Source of the DNA: Acephala macrosclerotiorum
Taxonomy: Eukaryota > Ascomycota > Leotiomycetes > Helotiales > Mollisiaceae
Direction of reading: 5' to 3'
Length of the DNA: 64,000 nt
NCBI GenBank assembly: GCA_014904845.1
Contig: MU119322.1
Span: 1-64,000 of the forward strand
Positions 22,859-33,505 of the stretch are shown piece after piece (the first letter of the stretch is position 1; the number at the start of each line of letters is the position of its first letter). A program made the translations under genes and the position numbers. The notes beneath the pieces were generated by a model. The model was not told the origin of the DNA. It saw only the letters and a list, made by a program, of their open reading frames with translations, and did no database searches.

Positions 22859-23670
22859 TGCGATACAATGTGTTACAAAACAATCTCTGAAAGAAAGAAG
22901 ATTGGATGGGATTGAAGAAACCCAGGAATGAGAACAAAAAAAATCATATGAGGCTCCGAGCGGTCGATACGGTTCGCAATTGTAAGGCAGTCGGTGGAAA
23001 GCGGGGTGTTGGAAGTTGGGACAACAAAAGGAAAATGATTGGAGAATGCAGGAGGAGCAGCAGCAGCAAGCATCCAATGTGACTCACTAGAGCCTGTTTA
23101 ATTATTAATAGGTACAAGTAAGTCGTATTGGCAGGGAAGGTATGGAGTGATCAAAAGAAGAAGAAAAATCAGTGCATGGAACTTGAAGAACTTTCCTTAA
23201 ACACGTTTATAAATTGTTTAGGATTAGATATTAGCAAATTCACTTGCACGTCCTCAATTGTATGGGCTATCACGAATCACTATGAATTCATCCTCCAGCT
23301 TTCAGAATTATCAACGTCCCATATCAAAGTCGTGTGCCATTTGTTTCTTCAGTCCCAGGCCCTTGCATTTGGTGGCGGATGCACCTTACTGCTTTAGGTT
23401 TGTTGGAGACACAGAACTGGCGAATGGTGCTCCAGCCTTGACATCTGGTGCGGCCATGCTAGAATTTTCTTTTGATGTGGCTTGTTTGAATGGTGGGGAA
23501 GATCGCTAAGGATTATTTTGGACCAAGCATCTCACGAAGGCTGATGCAGGAAGCGCTCGAGGTGCATCGGCCGGTCGCTTCCGGTGTGTGTGTGGTTTGA
23601 AGCAAGGGCAGGATTCCACAAGATCCATAATTCTGGTGGCTGGGAGATTCTAATCTCTGACAAGTTCATC
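22859..23670. other. Intergenic, promoter side of the 1,327-aa gene
   Basis: It lies between two genes on the same strand. It should contain the 5' leader and promoter of the 1,327-aa gene and the 3' UTR of the RBM5/10-like gene. No further gene was recognised. Confidence 0.5.
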
Positions 23671-26152
23671 CTATGCAAGACTTTGGAACCTCTCTTTCGC
23701 CTTGTCCTTGACGTTGCTCACGAAATCTGCATAGCTCCCCTTAGTTTGCCGATGTGCTTGTTCTGCAGCATCTCCAACCTTCCCGCCCTGTGCGCCTAGT
23801 CCAACCCCCTGGGAATACAACTCAGTGACAATTGCATCAGTTCTCCCTGTCCCTTGTGCTCCAAGTCCTTCACCAGCAGTCCAACCCATCTTTCCCAGGA
23901 TAGTTGCACCCTTTGACTGAACTGGTGGAGCTTCTTCTTGTTGTTTCTTGAGTGGTGGCTCGCCACTGGCTTCTTTTGAAGCCTGATTGTGCTGTGCTGC
24001 AGGTTGCTTGGGTTGATTGAATGCCTGCCGTCGTTCCTTGGCTCTGTCTCGGTAGGCGGAGCTTTCGGTTGTAGATCCTTTGGATTTGTTGAGCTTTGCT
24101 AGAGCCTTAGAAACGAGGTCCTCATTATTCATATTGTCTCTATGCAGCTGGCTCATTCGTTCGTGCTTATTAACCTCCGCCTCGGTCTTAAATTGTCGTG
24201 AACATAGTAGACAGCATTTCCGTTCCAAGTCAGCGAAGGTTTGGCTGGGAGGTGCTTCTGCAGATGCAGAAACTTTCTTTTGGGGCGTCGCAGGTTCAGA
24301 ATTTGGCGTGTCTTCCTCGGGGTCTTTGGGTGGTATACCATGAAGCTCGGCGTGCCTATTCGACCAGAATTGCAGATGAGGTGCTACGACTTTCGGGTCC
24401 TTTTCCACTTTCCTCTTCTTCAGCTTAGGTTCTCCGTCTTTACCATTGCCTACCAGACCTTCGTTGGCAGCTGCTGCTGCAAGCTTAGCGTGTTCGGATT
24501 CCTTAGTCTTGACAGCCGACGGTGCGTCGGGCGTCGCAACAGCTAGCTCATTCGCATACGCTGCTTCGTCCCAATACATAAGCTTGATGGCAGTGTTCGA
24601 CAAAGGACTGAATGTGAATTTCGCGTATTCGTCACCTAAAGGGTGAAGGACTGGCACGAAGACTCCGGCGTGGATATATGACAATAGGACCGGCTTTGAG
24701 GATATCGTAAACTTATCAGATGCTTTGTACTTCGCCATTGCAGCTTGTGCATCTTCCACAGTGCTGAATTCCGCGAAACCGTATCTCCAGCTATCGTTTG
24801 TCTTTCTGTCGCGAACCAATAGGACTCGTCTTAAAGAGCCATCTTTAGCACCGAGGCTAGCATCTGTTGTCGTCGACGCAATCTGCCTCTTTTTTGCGCC
24901 TTTTAAATCAGATGGAGGTGTACCAGCCTTAGTTTTGCACAGCTTGCTAACACCCTTCGCCAGGAGTTCCTCAGTGACACCAGGTTCGAGACCACGGAGT
25001 AGCAGAAATTGAGATGCAGTACCGTCAGGAGAGACATCGCTATCACCGGTGGTTGCGAAGCCAGAGAACGTGGACATATTGGCCTGTGCAACGACAACAC
25101 CATGTGCAGTTGCTCCTATAGAGATCAGTAATGGATTGAAGTATAATAAAAAGGTCACGTACGAGTCCTCGGGGCATTGCATCGGAAACACAAGGTCCGG
25201 TGCGAGAAATTTGGAAGATAGCACTGCATCAAATCAGCAGATGGAGTACCCAAGGCATAACACAACATACAACTTCACACTTCCAATCATCTTCCCCTTT
25301 GCCCGCTTTGTCTCGATCGTCTCTATCTCGGCTATAGGCTATCCTGATTTTGCTAGGCTCGTTGGTTGCTGCCAGGTCGGTATGGGCGGGACCATAAAGT
25401 TGTAGGGTAGGGTAGCATCGATCGAGAAATCTTCTTGCTTCACTAATGCCAACGAATTGTGCAAATGCAAATCCGCGAGATTGTCCTGTCGCATGAATTA
25501 GCTGAAGCCTAGTGAGAAATACGAGGAATGCTTGCCAGTCCGCTTATCTTTGATCAATCTGATCTCTTCCAAACCCTCGAGCCGAAGGCCATGCTGAAGT
25601 TCATTGAGAATCTGTAAATCCGAGAGAACGGCCACAGTGGCCAACCCTTGCTTAGCCAGAGTTCAAAGTTTTGCTTAACACTTATGGTAAGAGCGGGTTG
25701 GAATGGGTGGAAGATCCGCAAGAAGGGGAAATGGGGTGGCCAACGTCTTCCTGAGTCCATTCAAGAGGAATTCCCTCGAGTATAACATTACGATTCGGAG
25801 GACCACCGAAGTAGGGGGAACGGCTTCGACTTCGATCCCGCGATGGCGAGCGATAGTCTTCCCTGTCGCGATCGGTATACCGGCCTCTGCCTTCTCTTCG
25901 TGGGGATCGCGAACGTCTGCGATCATAGTTGTGCTGTCGGTCCTCCGCATAGTGCCGCTCTCCATACATTGGCCCCTCGCCCGCCGGTCCCCGCGGAGGT
26001 GATCTTGAATAATCTTGAGACATCGAATGTCAGCATAATTCAAGGTAGGTTCCATCTCCAGTCTATCTTTTACCCTGCCTCGAATTTTGGTAGCCTTGGG
26101 AGGATGAGGGGCCACGGTAGTAGTCCTCCTGGCGCGAATCGTCGTCGTACAT
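23671..26152 (-). CDS. RBM5/RBM10-like RNA-binding protein (RS, RRM, RanBP2 finger, RRM, C2H2, G-patch)
   Basis: Exons: 26,152-26,074, 26,013-25,745, 25,611-25,536, 25,485-25,271, 25,223-25,163 and 25,115-23,671; they join in phase to 714 aa. Order of parts: an RS/RD-rich N-terminus (about 27-95); RRM1 from about 98 with the RNP2-like NVILEG and RNP1-like GQSRGFAFAQF; a RanBP2-type zinc finger (WKCEVCYLPNF...LCFRCNAPR, about 209-232) split by an intron; RRM2 (about 265-370); a C2H2 finger (CCLLCSRQF...H....H, about 533-558); and a G-patch (ILGKMGWTAGEGLG, about 640). This is the architecture of the RBM5/RBM10 splicing regulators, which act in early spliceosome complexes; nuclear location is inferred. 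The third-exon donor is GC rather than GT. The donor of exon 2 (GTTGGC) is weak. Confidence 0.92.
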
Positions 26153-26434
26153 GGTGGAATCTTGGCTAGCAGATGGGCACACTGGCCGACTGTGGTTCAT
26201 ATTGCTCTGCGACGATGACATTCACAAGTGCAAGTGTAAGGTAAAGGTAAAGGTTTGTGAGTACGTGGTGTGAATTGCGACTGATGAATGCGTTTTAATG
26301 AAATGATTAAAGCTAGGTTAGCCTCAGCGAGCGGGGAAACCTAATCCCGGATCACGTGTATTAATACTAATCCCAACTCAGGAGCTGCACAACTCCTCCC
26401 CCACGTCGTTCTGTACATTACTACTAAAGTCGTC
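26153..26434. promoter_or_regulatory. Bidirectional intergenic promoter region (RBM5/10-like and MOCS2B-like)
   Basis: The two genes are divergently transcribed with 282 bp between their start codons, so their promoters must share this interval. No specific element was identified; a short GTAAAG repeat lies near 26,237-26,256. Confidence 0.5.
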
Positions 26435-27064
26435 ATGGCGAACGAGCTACAAGCAGATGGCTGCTATGTTGCCTTGACACACGACTACCTGGACGCCAAG
26501 TCTATGATGGATCGCGTCCGGAGTCCGAAAGCTGGTGCTATCGTCCTCTTTGCAGGTAAGACATGACTGATCTTCCGTTGCAAAGCTTGATATTGACCTG
26601 AACCAGGTACTACACGCGATAATTTCGCTGGGAAGCCCGTCAAAGAGCTGCAGTATACCTCGTATGAGCCGCGTGCTCTTCAAACTATGCTCTCAATTTG
26701 CAAAAGCATCCAAGAAAAGCATTCTCTGACGTCAATTGCAATGATCCATCGTCTTGGGGTTGTCCCTATCGGCGAAGAGAGCATTCTGATCACGGTGTCA
26801 TCACCTCATCGTCAAGCTGCTTGGAAAGCTGGTGAAGAAGCTCTAGAAGAATGTAAAGAGAAGGTTGAGGTCTGGAAAAAGGAGGAGTTCGGTGGTGAGG
26901 AAGGTGGTGTCTGGAGGGCGAATCGGGATGGTGCTGTTGGTGAGAAAATCGACAAGGACGAGAGTGGAGGAGCCCATGCCCAAGGTCCTCATGGACCAAT
27001 ACTACGACCAGGCAGGCCCGGCGAGCGAGGGCATGGTCCTGTCGTTCGGGGAGACCAACTTTAA
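26435..27064 (+). CDS. Molybdopterin synthase catalytic (large) subunit, MoaE/MOCS2B family
   Basis: Two exons, 26,435-26,555 and 26,607-27,064 (phase 1 junction), give 192 aa. The family converts precursor Z (cyclic pyranopterin phosphate) to molybdopterin using sulfur delivered by the small subunit MoaD/MOCS2A, in the cytosol. Visible motifs are GAIVLFAGTTRDNF, YTSYEPRA, IHRLGVVPIGE, and VSSPHR followed by an EKVEVWKKE segment bearing the conserved Lys residues. The last about 25 residues are low-similarity and may be a strain-specific tail. In Aspergillus the equivalent is called cnxH; I leave the symbol empty since the species is unknown. Confidence 0.9.
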
Positions 27065-27988
27065 CGGTGAGATTCCGTGGAGTAACACGTACAGACACGT
27101 TCTTCAAGGATCTAAGAATCCTTCGATTCGTTCAACCCTTGTTATTCTTGCCCAGGTCATCTATACTCTAGAGAGTCCGAGAGGCAAGCAGAATATCCCC
27201 AAACCTTTTCCAATAGGCACAGATTCTGCAAAGTTTATCTCTCGGACTCGAACGGCGCCTATTACCAAGTAGATACTAGCGCAAAAACATATGGAGGAGA
27301 TTCGAAAAGAGACCGTCTTGAGGAGTGTGCTCGACACGAGGTAACGAGTGCTCGTCTCGAGGATAAGAGTGCTCAACGAGCTTGCAGTGAGGAAGGACAA
27401 CGATTGGTGCGCCAAGCCATCTGACGACGCCTGCAGTACTGCCATACAATGAACATGGAAGAGCTGAGAATGTTTTCACCGGAGCGACGTACCTCACGCT
27501 ATACTTGCCCCCCTTTCCACCCTTGCAACATAAACTGTCACGTGTAGTCCCACTATTCCTGTCATACTCAACCTAAATTTGTCGACACGTTCCTCTCTGT
27601 TCTCTTCTCCACAAACCCCAGCTTCAAAAAGCTCAAGCTCCGAACCAGCGACTGGACTGCTCTCTATGAAAGCAGCGAAAGGCGCCAGGGCCCAAGAGCG
27701 CCGATGCTTTGATGCGGTGCCGGTAGCAATATGTGACGAGATTCAATTTTTCGTCACCGCCAATTCCGTGCCCTGTCTCTGCCGTCACTCGAGGTCTCAG
27801 AACCCCCCACCAATCTCACGATGATTGTGCCTGCTTCCCCTCACTTGGCCAGCGTCACTTAGGAAAGTACAGCGAGGTGGCAGAAACTGCTTCATTGCTC
27901 CAAGACTAACGGCACAGCAACTAATATAAAGCTCACGATCTCTTTCCTTCACAACACATAGCTCGTCGGCCTTCTCATATCGAATACG
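27065..27988. other. Intergenic, 924 bp, no gene recognised
   Basis: It separates the MOCS2B-like gene from the SDR gene on the same strand. Several short frames exist but none has family similarity or a consistent splice structure. Confidence 0.5.
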
Positions 27989-29091
27989 ATGTCGAACTCT
28001 CTGCTCCCACTCGTTCGCCGGAACATTCTCCGCAGCTCGTTTCGCAGACCTACAGCGACTTCGCTATCATGCCGAACTCTTATGACACTGCCGTCATTCT
28101 CATTGGAAGGTAAGACATGCGTAGTGACTGGAGCAGCTCGAGGTCTGGGGAAAGAGTTTTTAACAGCTTTTGCTTCGAGCGGTGCACGCGGCGCATGCAT
28201 AGACCTGTCATTGGAAGGTGGAAAGGCCTCTATCCAGCACATCACCGAGCATGTCTCCTCCCAGCCCGCGACTCAAACCCACAAGCCAGAATTACGAGCC
28301 TACGCCTGCGACGTTACATCCGAAGAACAAGTCAAAGATACATGGGGAACAATTGTCAAGGACTTTGGAAAAGTGGATGTTGTTGTAACTGCAGCAGGTA
28401 TTGTGGAGAACTTCGAGGCCGAGAACTATGCATACGATCGATGGAAGAAAATAATAGACATAAATCTCAACGGTAGCTTTCTCTTTGCAAAAGAAGCTGG
28501 AAAGTACTGGGTAGAGAATGAGATCAAGGGGAACCTGATATTAGTCTCTAGCATGAGTGCTAAAATCTGCGTACGTCCACAGAAGCAAGCAGCATACAAC
28601 GCGGTAAGCAACAGATTTTTCCATCATATTCGAAGATGAACAGTGAATACAATGTGTCGATCCTATTTACTAATTGGATGCAGTCGAAGGGCGCAGTTTC
28701 ATTACTAGGGAGGAGTCTTGCAACTGAGGTATGACTTTGATATCTGTCAATCAAACATACTCAGCCACTGATCAGTTGTAGTGGGCTCGTAAAGGCATTC
28801 GCGTCAACAACCTATGCCCTGGTTACATGAAGACAGACTTGATCATCGATCTCCTGGAAAAGGAAGGAAAGCATATGGAAGAGGCATGGGTCAAAGATGT
28901 GCCGATGGGTCGACTTGCTCATCCCAGTGAGCTACAAGGCACAATCGTTTGGATGGCCAGTGATGCCAGCTCCTATCTGAACGGTAGCGATATCGTAAGT
29001 AATTCGTTCTCTACATGCTAAAGTCAAGCTTAGTCTGGCGCCCATAGCTAACAGATATAAGGTTGTCGATGGTGGGTATTGCTGCTGGTGA
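27989..29091 (+). CDS. Short-chain dehydrogenase/reductase (SDR), four exons
   Basis: Exons 27,989-28,603, 28,684-28,728, 28,782-28,994 and 29,062-29,091, all phase 0, give 300 aa. It is a classical NAD(P)-dependent SDR: the cofactor motif VVTGAARGLG is near residue 45, DVT near 110, and the NNAG-like motif is VTAAG. The catalytic Ser is in SSMSA. The Tyr-x3-Lys pair is Y-N-A-S-K, split by intron 1. The C-terminus is VVDGGY. The first about 30 residues are Arg/Ser-rich without acidic residues, so mitochondrial targeting is possible. The overall flavour is that of fungal polyol/sorbose reductase-type SDRs; the substrate cannot be decided. The last coding exon is only 30 nt. Confidence 0.9.
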
Positions 29092-32000
29092 TCACAAGCC
29101 TTCTTCGGCGTTCAGATTGGATACATTTCCTGTTCCTATCCCCGTATCAAACAATTTTAATCGTGTTCGTGTTCGGACACTTGCAATCCACCCACTTGAA
29201 CGTCTCTGTTTAAGCATACCCTTCGTCCTCTATGTCACAAATTGTGTGATAGATCTGGCAGGCTATCTGTCAAACATTATTTTTATCATTTCCTTTTCTA
29301 AGGACTCTCATCCATGTAGGAGCTCTTTCCGGAGAGTCTAGATAATCTCCTATTAAAACCTATGCTCATTATCGAACAATACATCCTTTACCCTGGACTG
29401 GCCAAGATCCCTTCAGAGGTCATCAAATTGTCCCTCCGCCACCACGCGAGAGCCTATTCTATAAAAATCCTTCCAACTGAGCCAAATCTCCCTCATGCCT
29501 CTCTCCATCGCGCGTCGGTCCTTTGCGTCATCACACTGCTGCTTCAAGTCCCCCAACTCAAACTGGAGCCCTAAGTAGAGAGATACATCTCTAGTTTGTC
29601 CTTTGCTAGCTCTCTTGATGTTTTCCTCTATCTCCTTGAACAGCTCCTCGATAGTCGGTTATCGTGTAGAAATGATGACAAGTAGATGACAGACTGGTAA
29701 GTTGCTTCGTTGGTGGCAGTTCGAATTTGTGTTCTTTTGATTCTTGTATCCAAGGAATTGTTCAGTTCAGGAAATTAGTGAGAAGCAAACCAGGTGCTTA
29801 AGTACTCGTGGCTCGACTCTGAGCACTCAGGCATCGCTCTGAGCACTGTCCTCGATTTATCACCCAAAATGTGTTCAGTAACCTGAATATATTACATGAT
29901 TCATGAAATAGTTTGAACACTTGGGCCATTCAGAGATCTATCCAATACAAAAATCTATTTCACTGCTTTGCTGTCGTTCGTTCCCTCAGATTTGAATTTC
30001 TCCCCCCACAGCCAAGCCACTCCCCTCTTCGCCGACGGCAAACCCAGCCCCTGACACACCTTCCGTCTCAGAAACATCTCTTCGTGCTTGCAAGCACACT
30101 ATCAGCCCGCGTCATTCCGGCATAGATGCTCAGTCCACCTGTATCCACGAATATCAGGCGAAATTTCGTTGACTCGACTACCGTACAAAGCACAGACGAC
30201 TTAGTGATTGTTCGAAGAGATGGTATCGAAAGGCTTGAGATAATATAGGAGAGCGCAATCAGTCCGCAATAGGTGTTCATCGAAGGAAAGCAAGCCGGAG
30301 GCTGAGATGAGGCAGAAAATCGAGGAGAAGTGGCGCCAAGAGCCTGCTTTGATGGAAGCTCACGGTGATATGAATTAGAACTGGGGCGAAAGGAAAGAAG
30401 TGCTTACACCTAAGCTTATGACGTAGCTTGGTGAGGTCCTTTTATGAGATAGATAGATGGAATGTTCTTCGCTCGCCAAGCACTTCCAGACGGATGAAAA
30501 CATCATCGTTCATGCTATCCACTGACCCCGCCATAACAAACTCTCGCTATACCCCTCAGCATAAATGCGAAATGCAACAAATCGATAACCAGTCCATCTG
30601 ATCTTCTTTCACATGACCAACTCCAGTCCTTGTTTCGTCACACGTTCGCATCACCTCGAGCCCCTGACACCAGTCTCGCTTGTGTGCCGTCACACCTCCG
30701 ATTTGCAACAAAGATCTTCTCATCCATTCAATATCCACTCGTCTCTTGTCTCTTGTCATCTAGACTTTGAGATAAAGCTTGATAATTCGTCATACTGCGA
30801 TGTGCAATAAAATCTGACTGTTGGAGTCTTAGTACTTGGCAGGGGCTCGATTTTGAGAAAAGGGTGAGATGATGGCGGTGATGAGCCCCTGACCCGCACT
30901 CGCTTGCGTGTCGTCACTCTAGATATACAACAGAATGATATCAAACAAATTACTTTCAAGTACATCATCACTTCAATCATATACCAGCTTTGTCATGACC
31001 ATGGTACGATGCGCAACAGACTTTTTGTTGGTGAAGTCGGTTTCCAAAGCATTGTCATGAGTGCGAGGGATCAGGAGGAGCCGTGATATAATATCAACCT
31101 CCTCAGATTTTTATTAAAGTACATTAACTAACGATAGTAGAAACGACAACATTTCATTTTAGGTCATGTTTTCTCGTCACCTTACTTTCCCTTTTTCCCC
31201 AACCACCAGCCGTATATAAACACAAACATGAAATGCGAACAGCCATAAAAGCCCCAACAATAACATGCACAAGTCGTATCCTCATGAGAACAAAGGTCCA
31301 AAACAACGGTAACTACCCTCTAAAGCTGGACGGTATCCACGACCATGCTATACAGGTCCTGATAGAGTCGAGAGTAGAAGAGAGGAGAACCGAAACCAAG
31401 AACATCAAAGGATGTCCAGAAGTAGAATGGAAGGAAAGTTGTTATGGTGTCATTACGCGTGAATGAAGGCCGAGCCCGTGTAGGCAGTGAGTGGATTAAG
31501 GAATGGACGCTAAAGTAGCACCAACAGCTAGCAGAGTCGTTCCGAGTTCCCAAAGGGCACCCCCGAAGGGCAGCGGCTGTGTGAATCTTGCTTGAAGATG
31601 GTTTCAGCACTCAAGGCTGAGGTGGCATTGAAAGCGTGAGTTCGTAGATTGATTGTTGGCATCAAGGAGAAATGACAAGAGCGAAGAATTGAACGATTCG
31701 AAGATGAGAATGAGGCGTTGGGCGACCGGTCACCGGTGTGAAGCGAAGGCTTTGATTGTTGACGAGTGGAATGGAGCCACTGGTAGGATAAGGTCCTGGG
31801 CAAAGTTCGATCATCGTACGGTACAGGAAGGTAGCGGCTTAGTGCTCAAAAAGTCAATTCAAGTCGCAGCAATGACATAGAAAGGAAATAAAATTGTATC
31901 GATCAATCATAAAGAGGGGTTACGGCATGAGGGGAGCCATCCATGTGTGGTGATCAGGACCAAGCAGAACTTTTCGTGATATTGTAGACAAGTCCCCCAT

Positions 32001-32239
32001 AATTCAGCTTGATCTAAAAGGCTCCGTGATCGGAGGTCCTGTAGGGGGCAACTGGTGACCACAAGAAAATGAGGGGGTGTTATGGCGTTTGTATGTCGGG
32101 GGGAATGTTATGCAGAAGCGCAGACGCTAAAGGTCGACCGAAGAAGAAGCATCGTGCAGGGTGTGGAGAGACGGTATCGAGAAACCAATGGAGACGGAAG
32201 TAGTTGGGGCCATGAAAAGGAGCCTTGTCAACTCTGTCG
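29092..32239. other. Gene-poor interval, 3.1 kb
   Basis: No frame with recognisable similarity or coherent splicing was found on either strand. It contains two diverged copies of an element of about 140 bp near 30,656 and 30,881 (described separately). It may hold long UTRs or non-coding transcripts. Confidence 0.45.
30656..31015. repeat. Two diverged copies of a segment of about 140 bp, direct orientation
   Basis: Copy one (about 30,656-30,808) and copy two (about 30,881-31,015) both start GAGCCCCTGAC. They share CTCGCTTG.GTG..GTCAC shortly after, and end with a CGATG.GCAA motif after similar spacing. Identity is patchy between these anchors, so this is an old local duplication at best. Confidence 0.35.
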
Positions 32240-33505
32240 CTATGCTCGAGTAACGAGGAGGCTGCTGGCTTGACGATGTTTATTTTTTTGGATATGATCA
32301 TCTAGCAATGCCTGCGTATGGAAACCGTAGTTGATACTATTGATGCGTCCGCGAAGGCAGCCACCAACAGTGCAAATGAAACGTCCATGGTGTATTGCAT
32401 CATGCTTTGTTCTTTTATCCGTTCGGTTCACCCTCACCTTCTTGTGTGTACAGTATGGTAGCTGGCAAGTCTCCGGATTGTCATGCTTCTGTTGAGCATG
32501 TCGCTTCTTTTCCGAGGGAGTGCCGAAAGCTTTGCCTTGTTGATTTCCATGACTATATTCGCAATCATCGAAATCACAGTAGACATCTTTTTGATGGACA
32601 CTGAGGGCATGAGTTATCCATTTCTTCGAAGAATGGTAGGTAATGCCGTTGTCGCATCCCTCCCAAAGACATTTGCATGACACCCATGGTTGATCGCTGG
32701 GATGAATAGCCCATGCATGTACAAGCCAATGACTTTTGCTTTGATACAAGACATGCTGATACTGGTTATTGAGCTCCTTGCATTTGCAACATATGAATGG
32801 CCAAGGCTGGCCATTTCCTGGGTCTTGAAGGCTGGTGAAATTGGTGTTCATTTGTGGTTGAGGCGAAAGTGGTAATGGAGTAACAGCCCTTGTCTGTGAA
32901 CCATCCCCAACAACAACAGGAACATTCGCAAGTGTAGTTGGAAATCCAGGCCATTTTAAAGATAGGAATGCTTGATAGCCAACATCAACTCCGAGTCTCG
33001 CGCTCTGATGTCTTTTATGCCAGTCAACGTCGGGCGGCACGAAGAGAGATGCTGGACCAGGCAATAAGTTGGTACCTGTCGGCTTAGACGACAATGGCGA
33101 AGTCTGATCGTATGCCATGGCTTTGGAGCCGAGCAAAGTTGGTGGAGCATAATCTAATAGAATATCTGAGGAAGGTGCTCGTTTGAGGACATCGCGATAT
33201 GCACCAGCCTGGACCGACTCCTGAGAGAAAGGAGGGTTTACGGGACGGGAACCATATCCGCCAGCCGATATGTTGGCGCATGAATTCGATACCGACGGTA
33301 TCAATGACAATGGGGATATATACTGAGTACCACCAGGTATGAAGGTTTTCGAATAGGTTGGTGACATACTACCATTCCGGAAAGCCAACGAACTTGGGGG
33401 ATGTGTTGGAGAATTAGTGAGGGGAGAGTTGCGACCATTGTGGAAAAGATAAGGTCTTTGCTCTCCATCCTCAGTTTCTTTTCTCTTTCGAAATTCAGGT
33501 AACAT
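32240..33505 (-). CDS. C2H2-type zinc-finger protein (minus strand)
   Basis: A single open exon gives 421 aa from the ATG at 33,505. The open frame extends further upstream (reading ...SICQHCTS), so an additional 5' exon is possible. The N-terminal half is Ser/Pro-rich. The C-terminal half has at least four Cys/His modules: CKCLWEGCDNG...HALSVH; YCDFDDCEYS...H..QKH; CQLPYC...HDAIHH; and FICTVGGCLRG...H...KH. This is the loose fungal arrangement of C2H2 fingers with long linkers. It is probably a nuclear DNA-binding protein, by fold only. It is divergently oriented from a second C2H2 protein at 36,398. Confidence 0.75.
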   Translation of the reverse strand: MLPEFRKRKETEDGEQRPYLFHNGRNSPLTNSPTHPPSSLAFRNGSMSPTYSKTFIPGGTQYISPLSLIPSVSNSCANISAGGYGSRPVNPPFSQESVQAGAYRDVLKRAPSSDILLDYAPPTLLGSKAMAYDQTSPLSSKPTGTNLLPGPASLFVPPDVDWHKRHQSARLGVDVGYQAFLSLKWPGFPTTLANVPVVVGDGSQTRAVTPLPLSPQPQMNTNFTSLQDPGNGQPWPFICCKCKELNNQYQHVLYQSKSHWLVHAWAIHPSDQPWVSCKCLWEGCDNGITYHSSKKWITHALSVHQKDVYCDFDDCEYSHGNQQGKAFGTPSEKKRHAQQKHDNPETCQLPYCTHKKVRVNRTDKRTKHDAIHHGRFICTVGGCLRGRINSINYGFHTQALLDDHIQKNKHRQASSLLVTRA

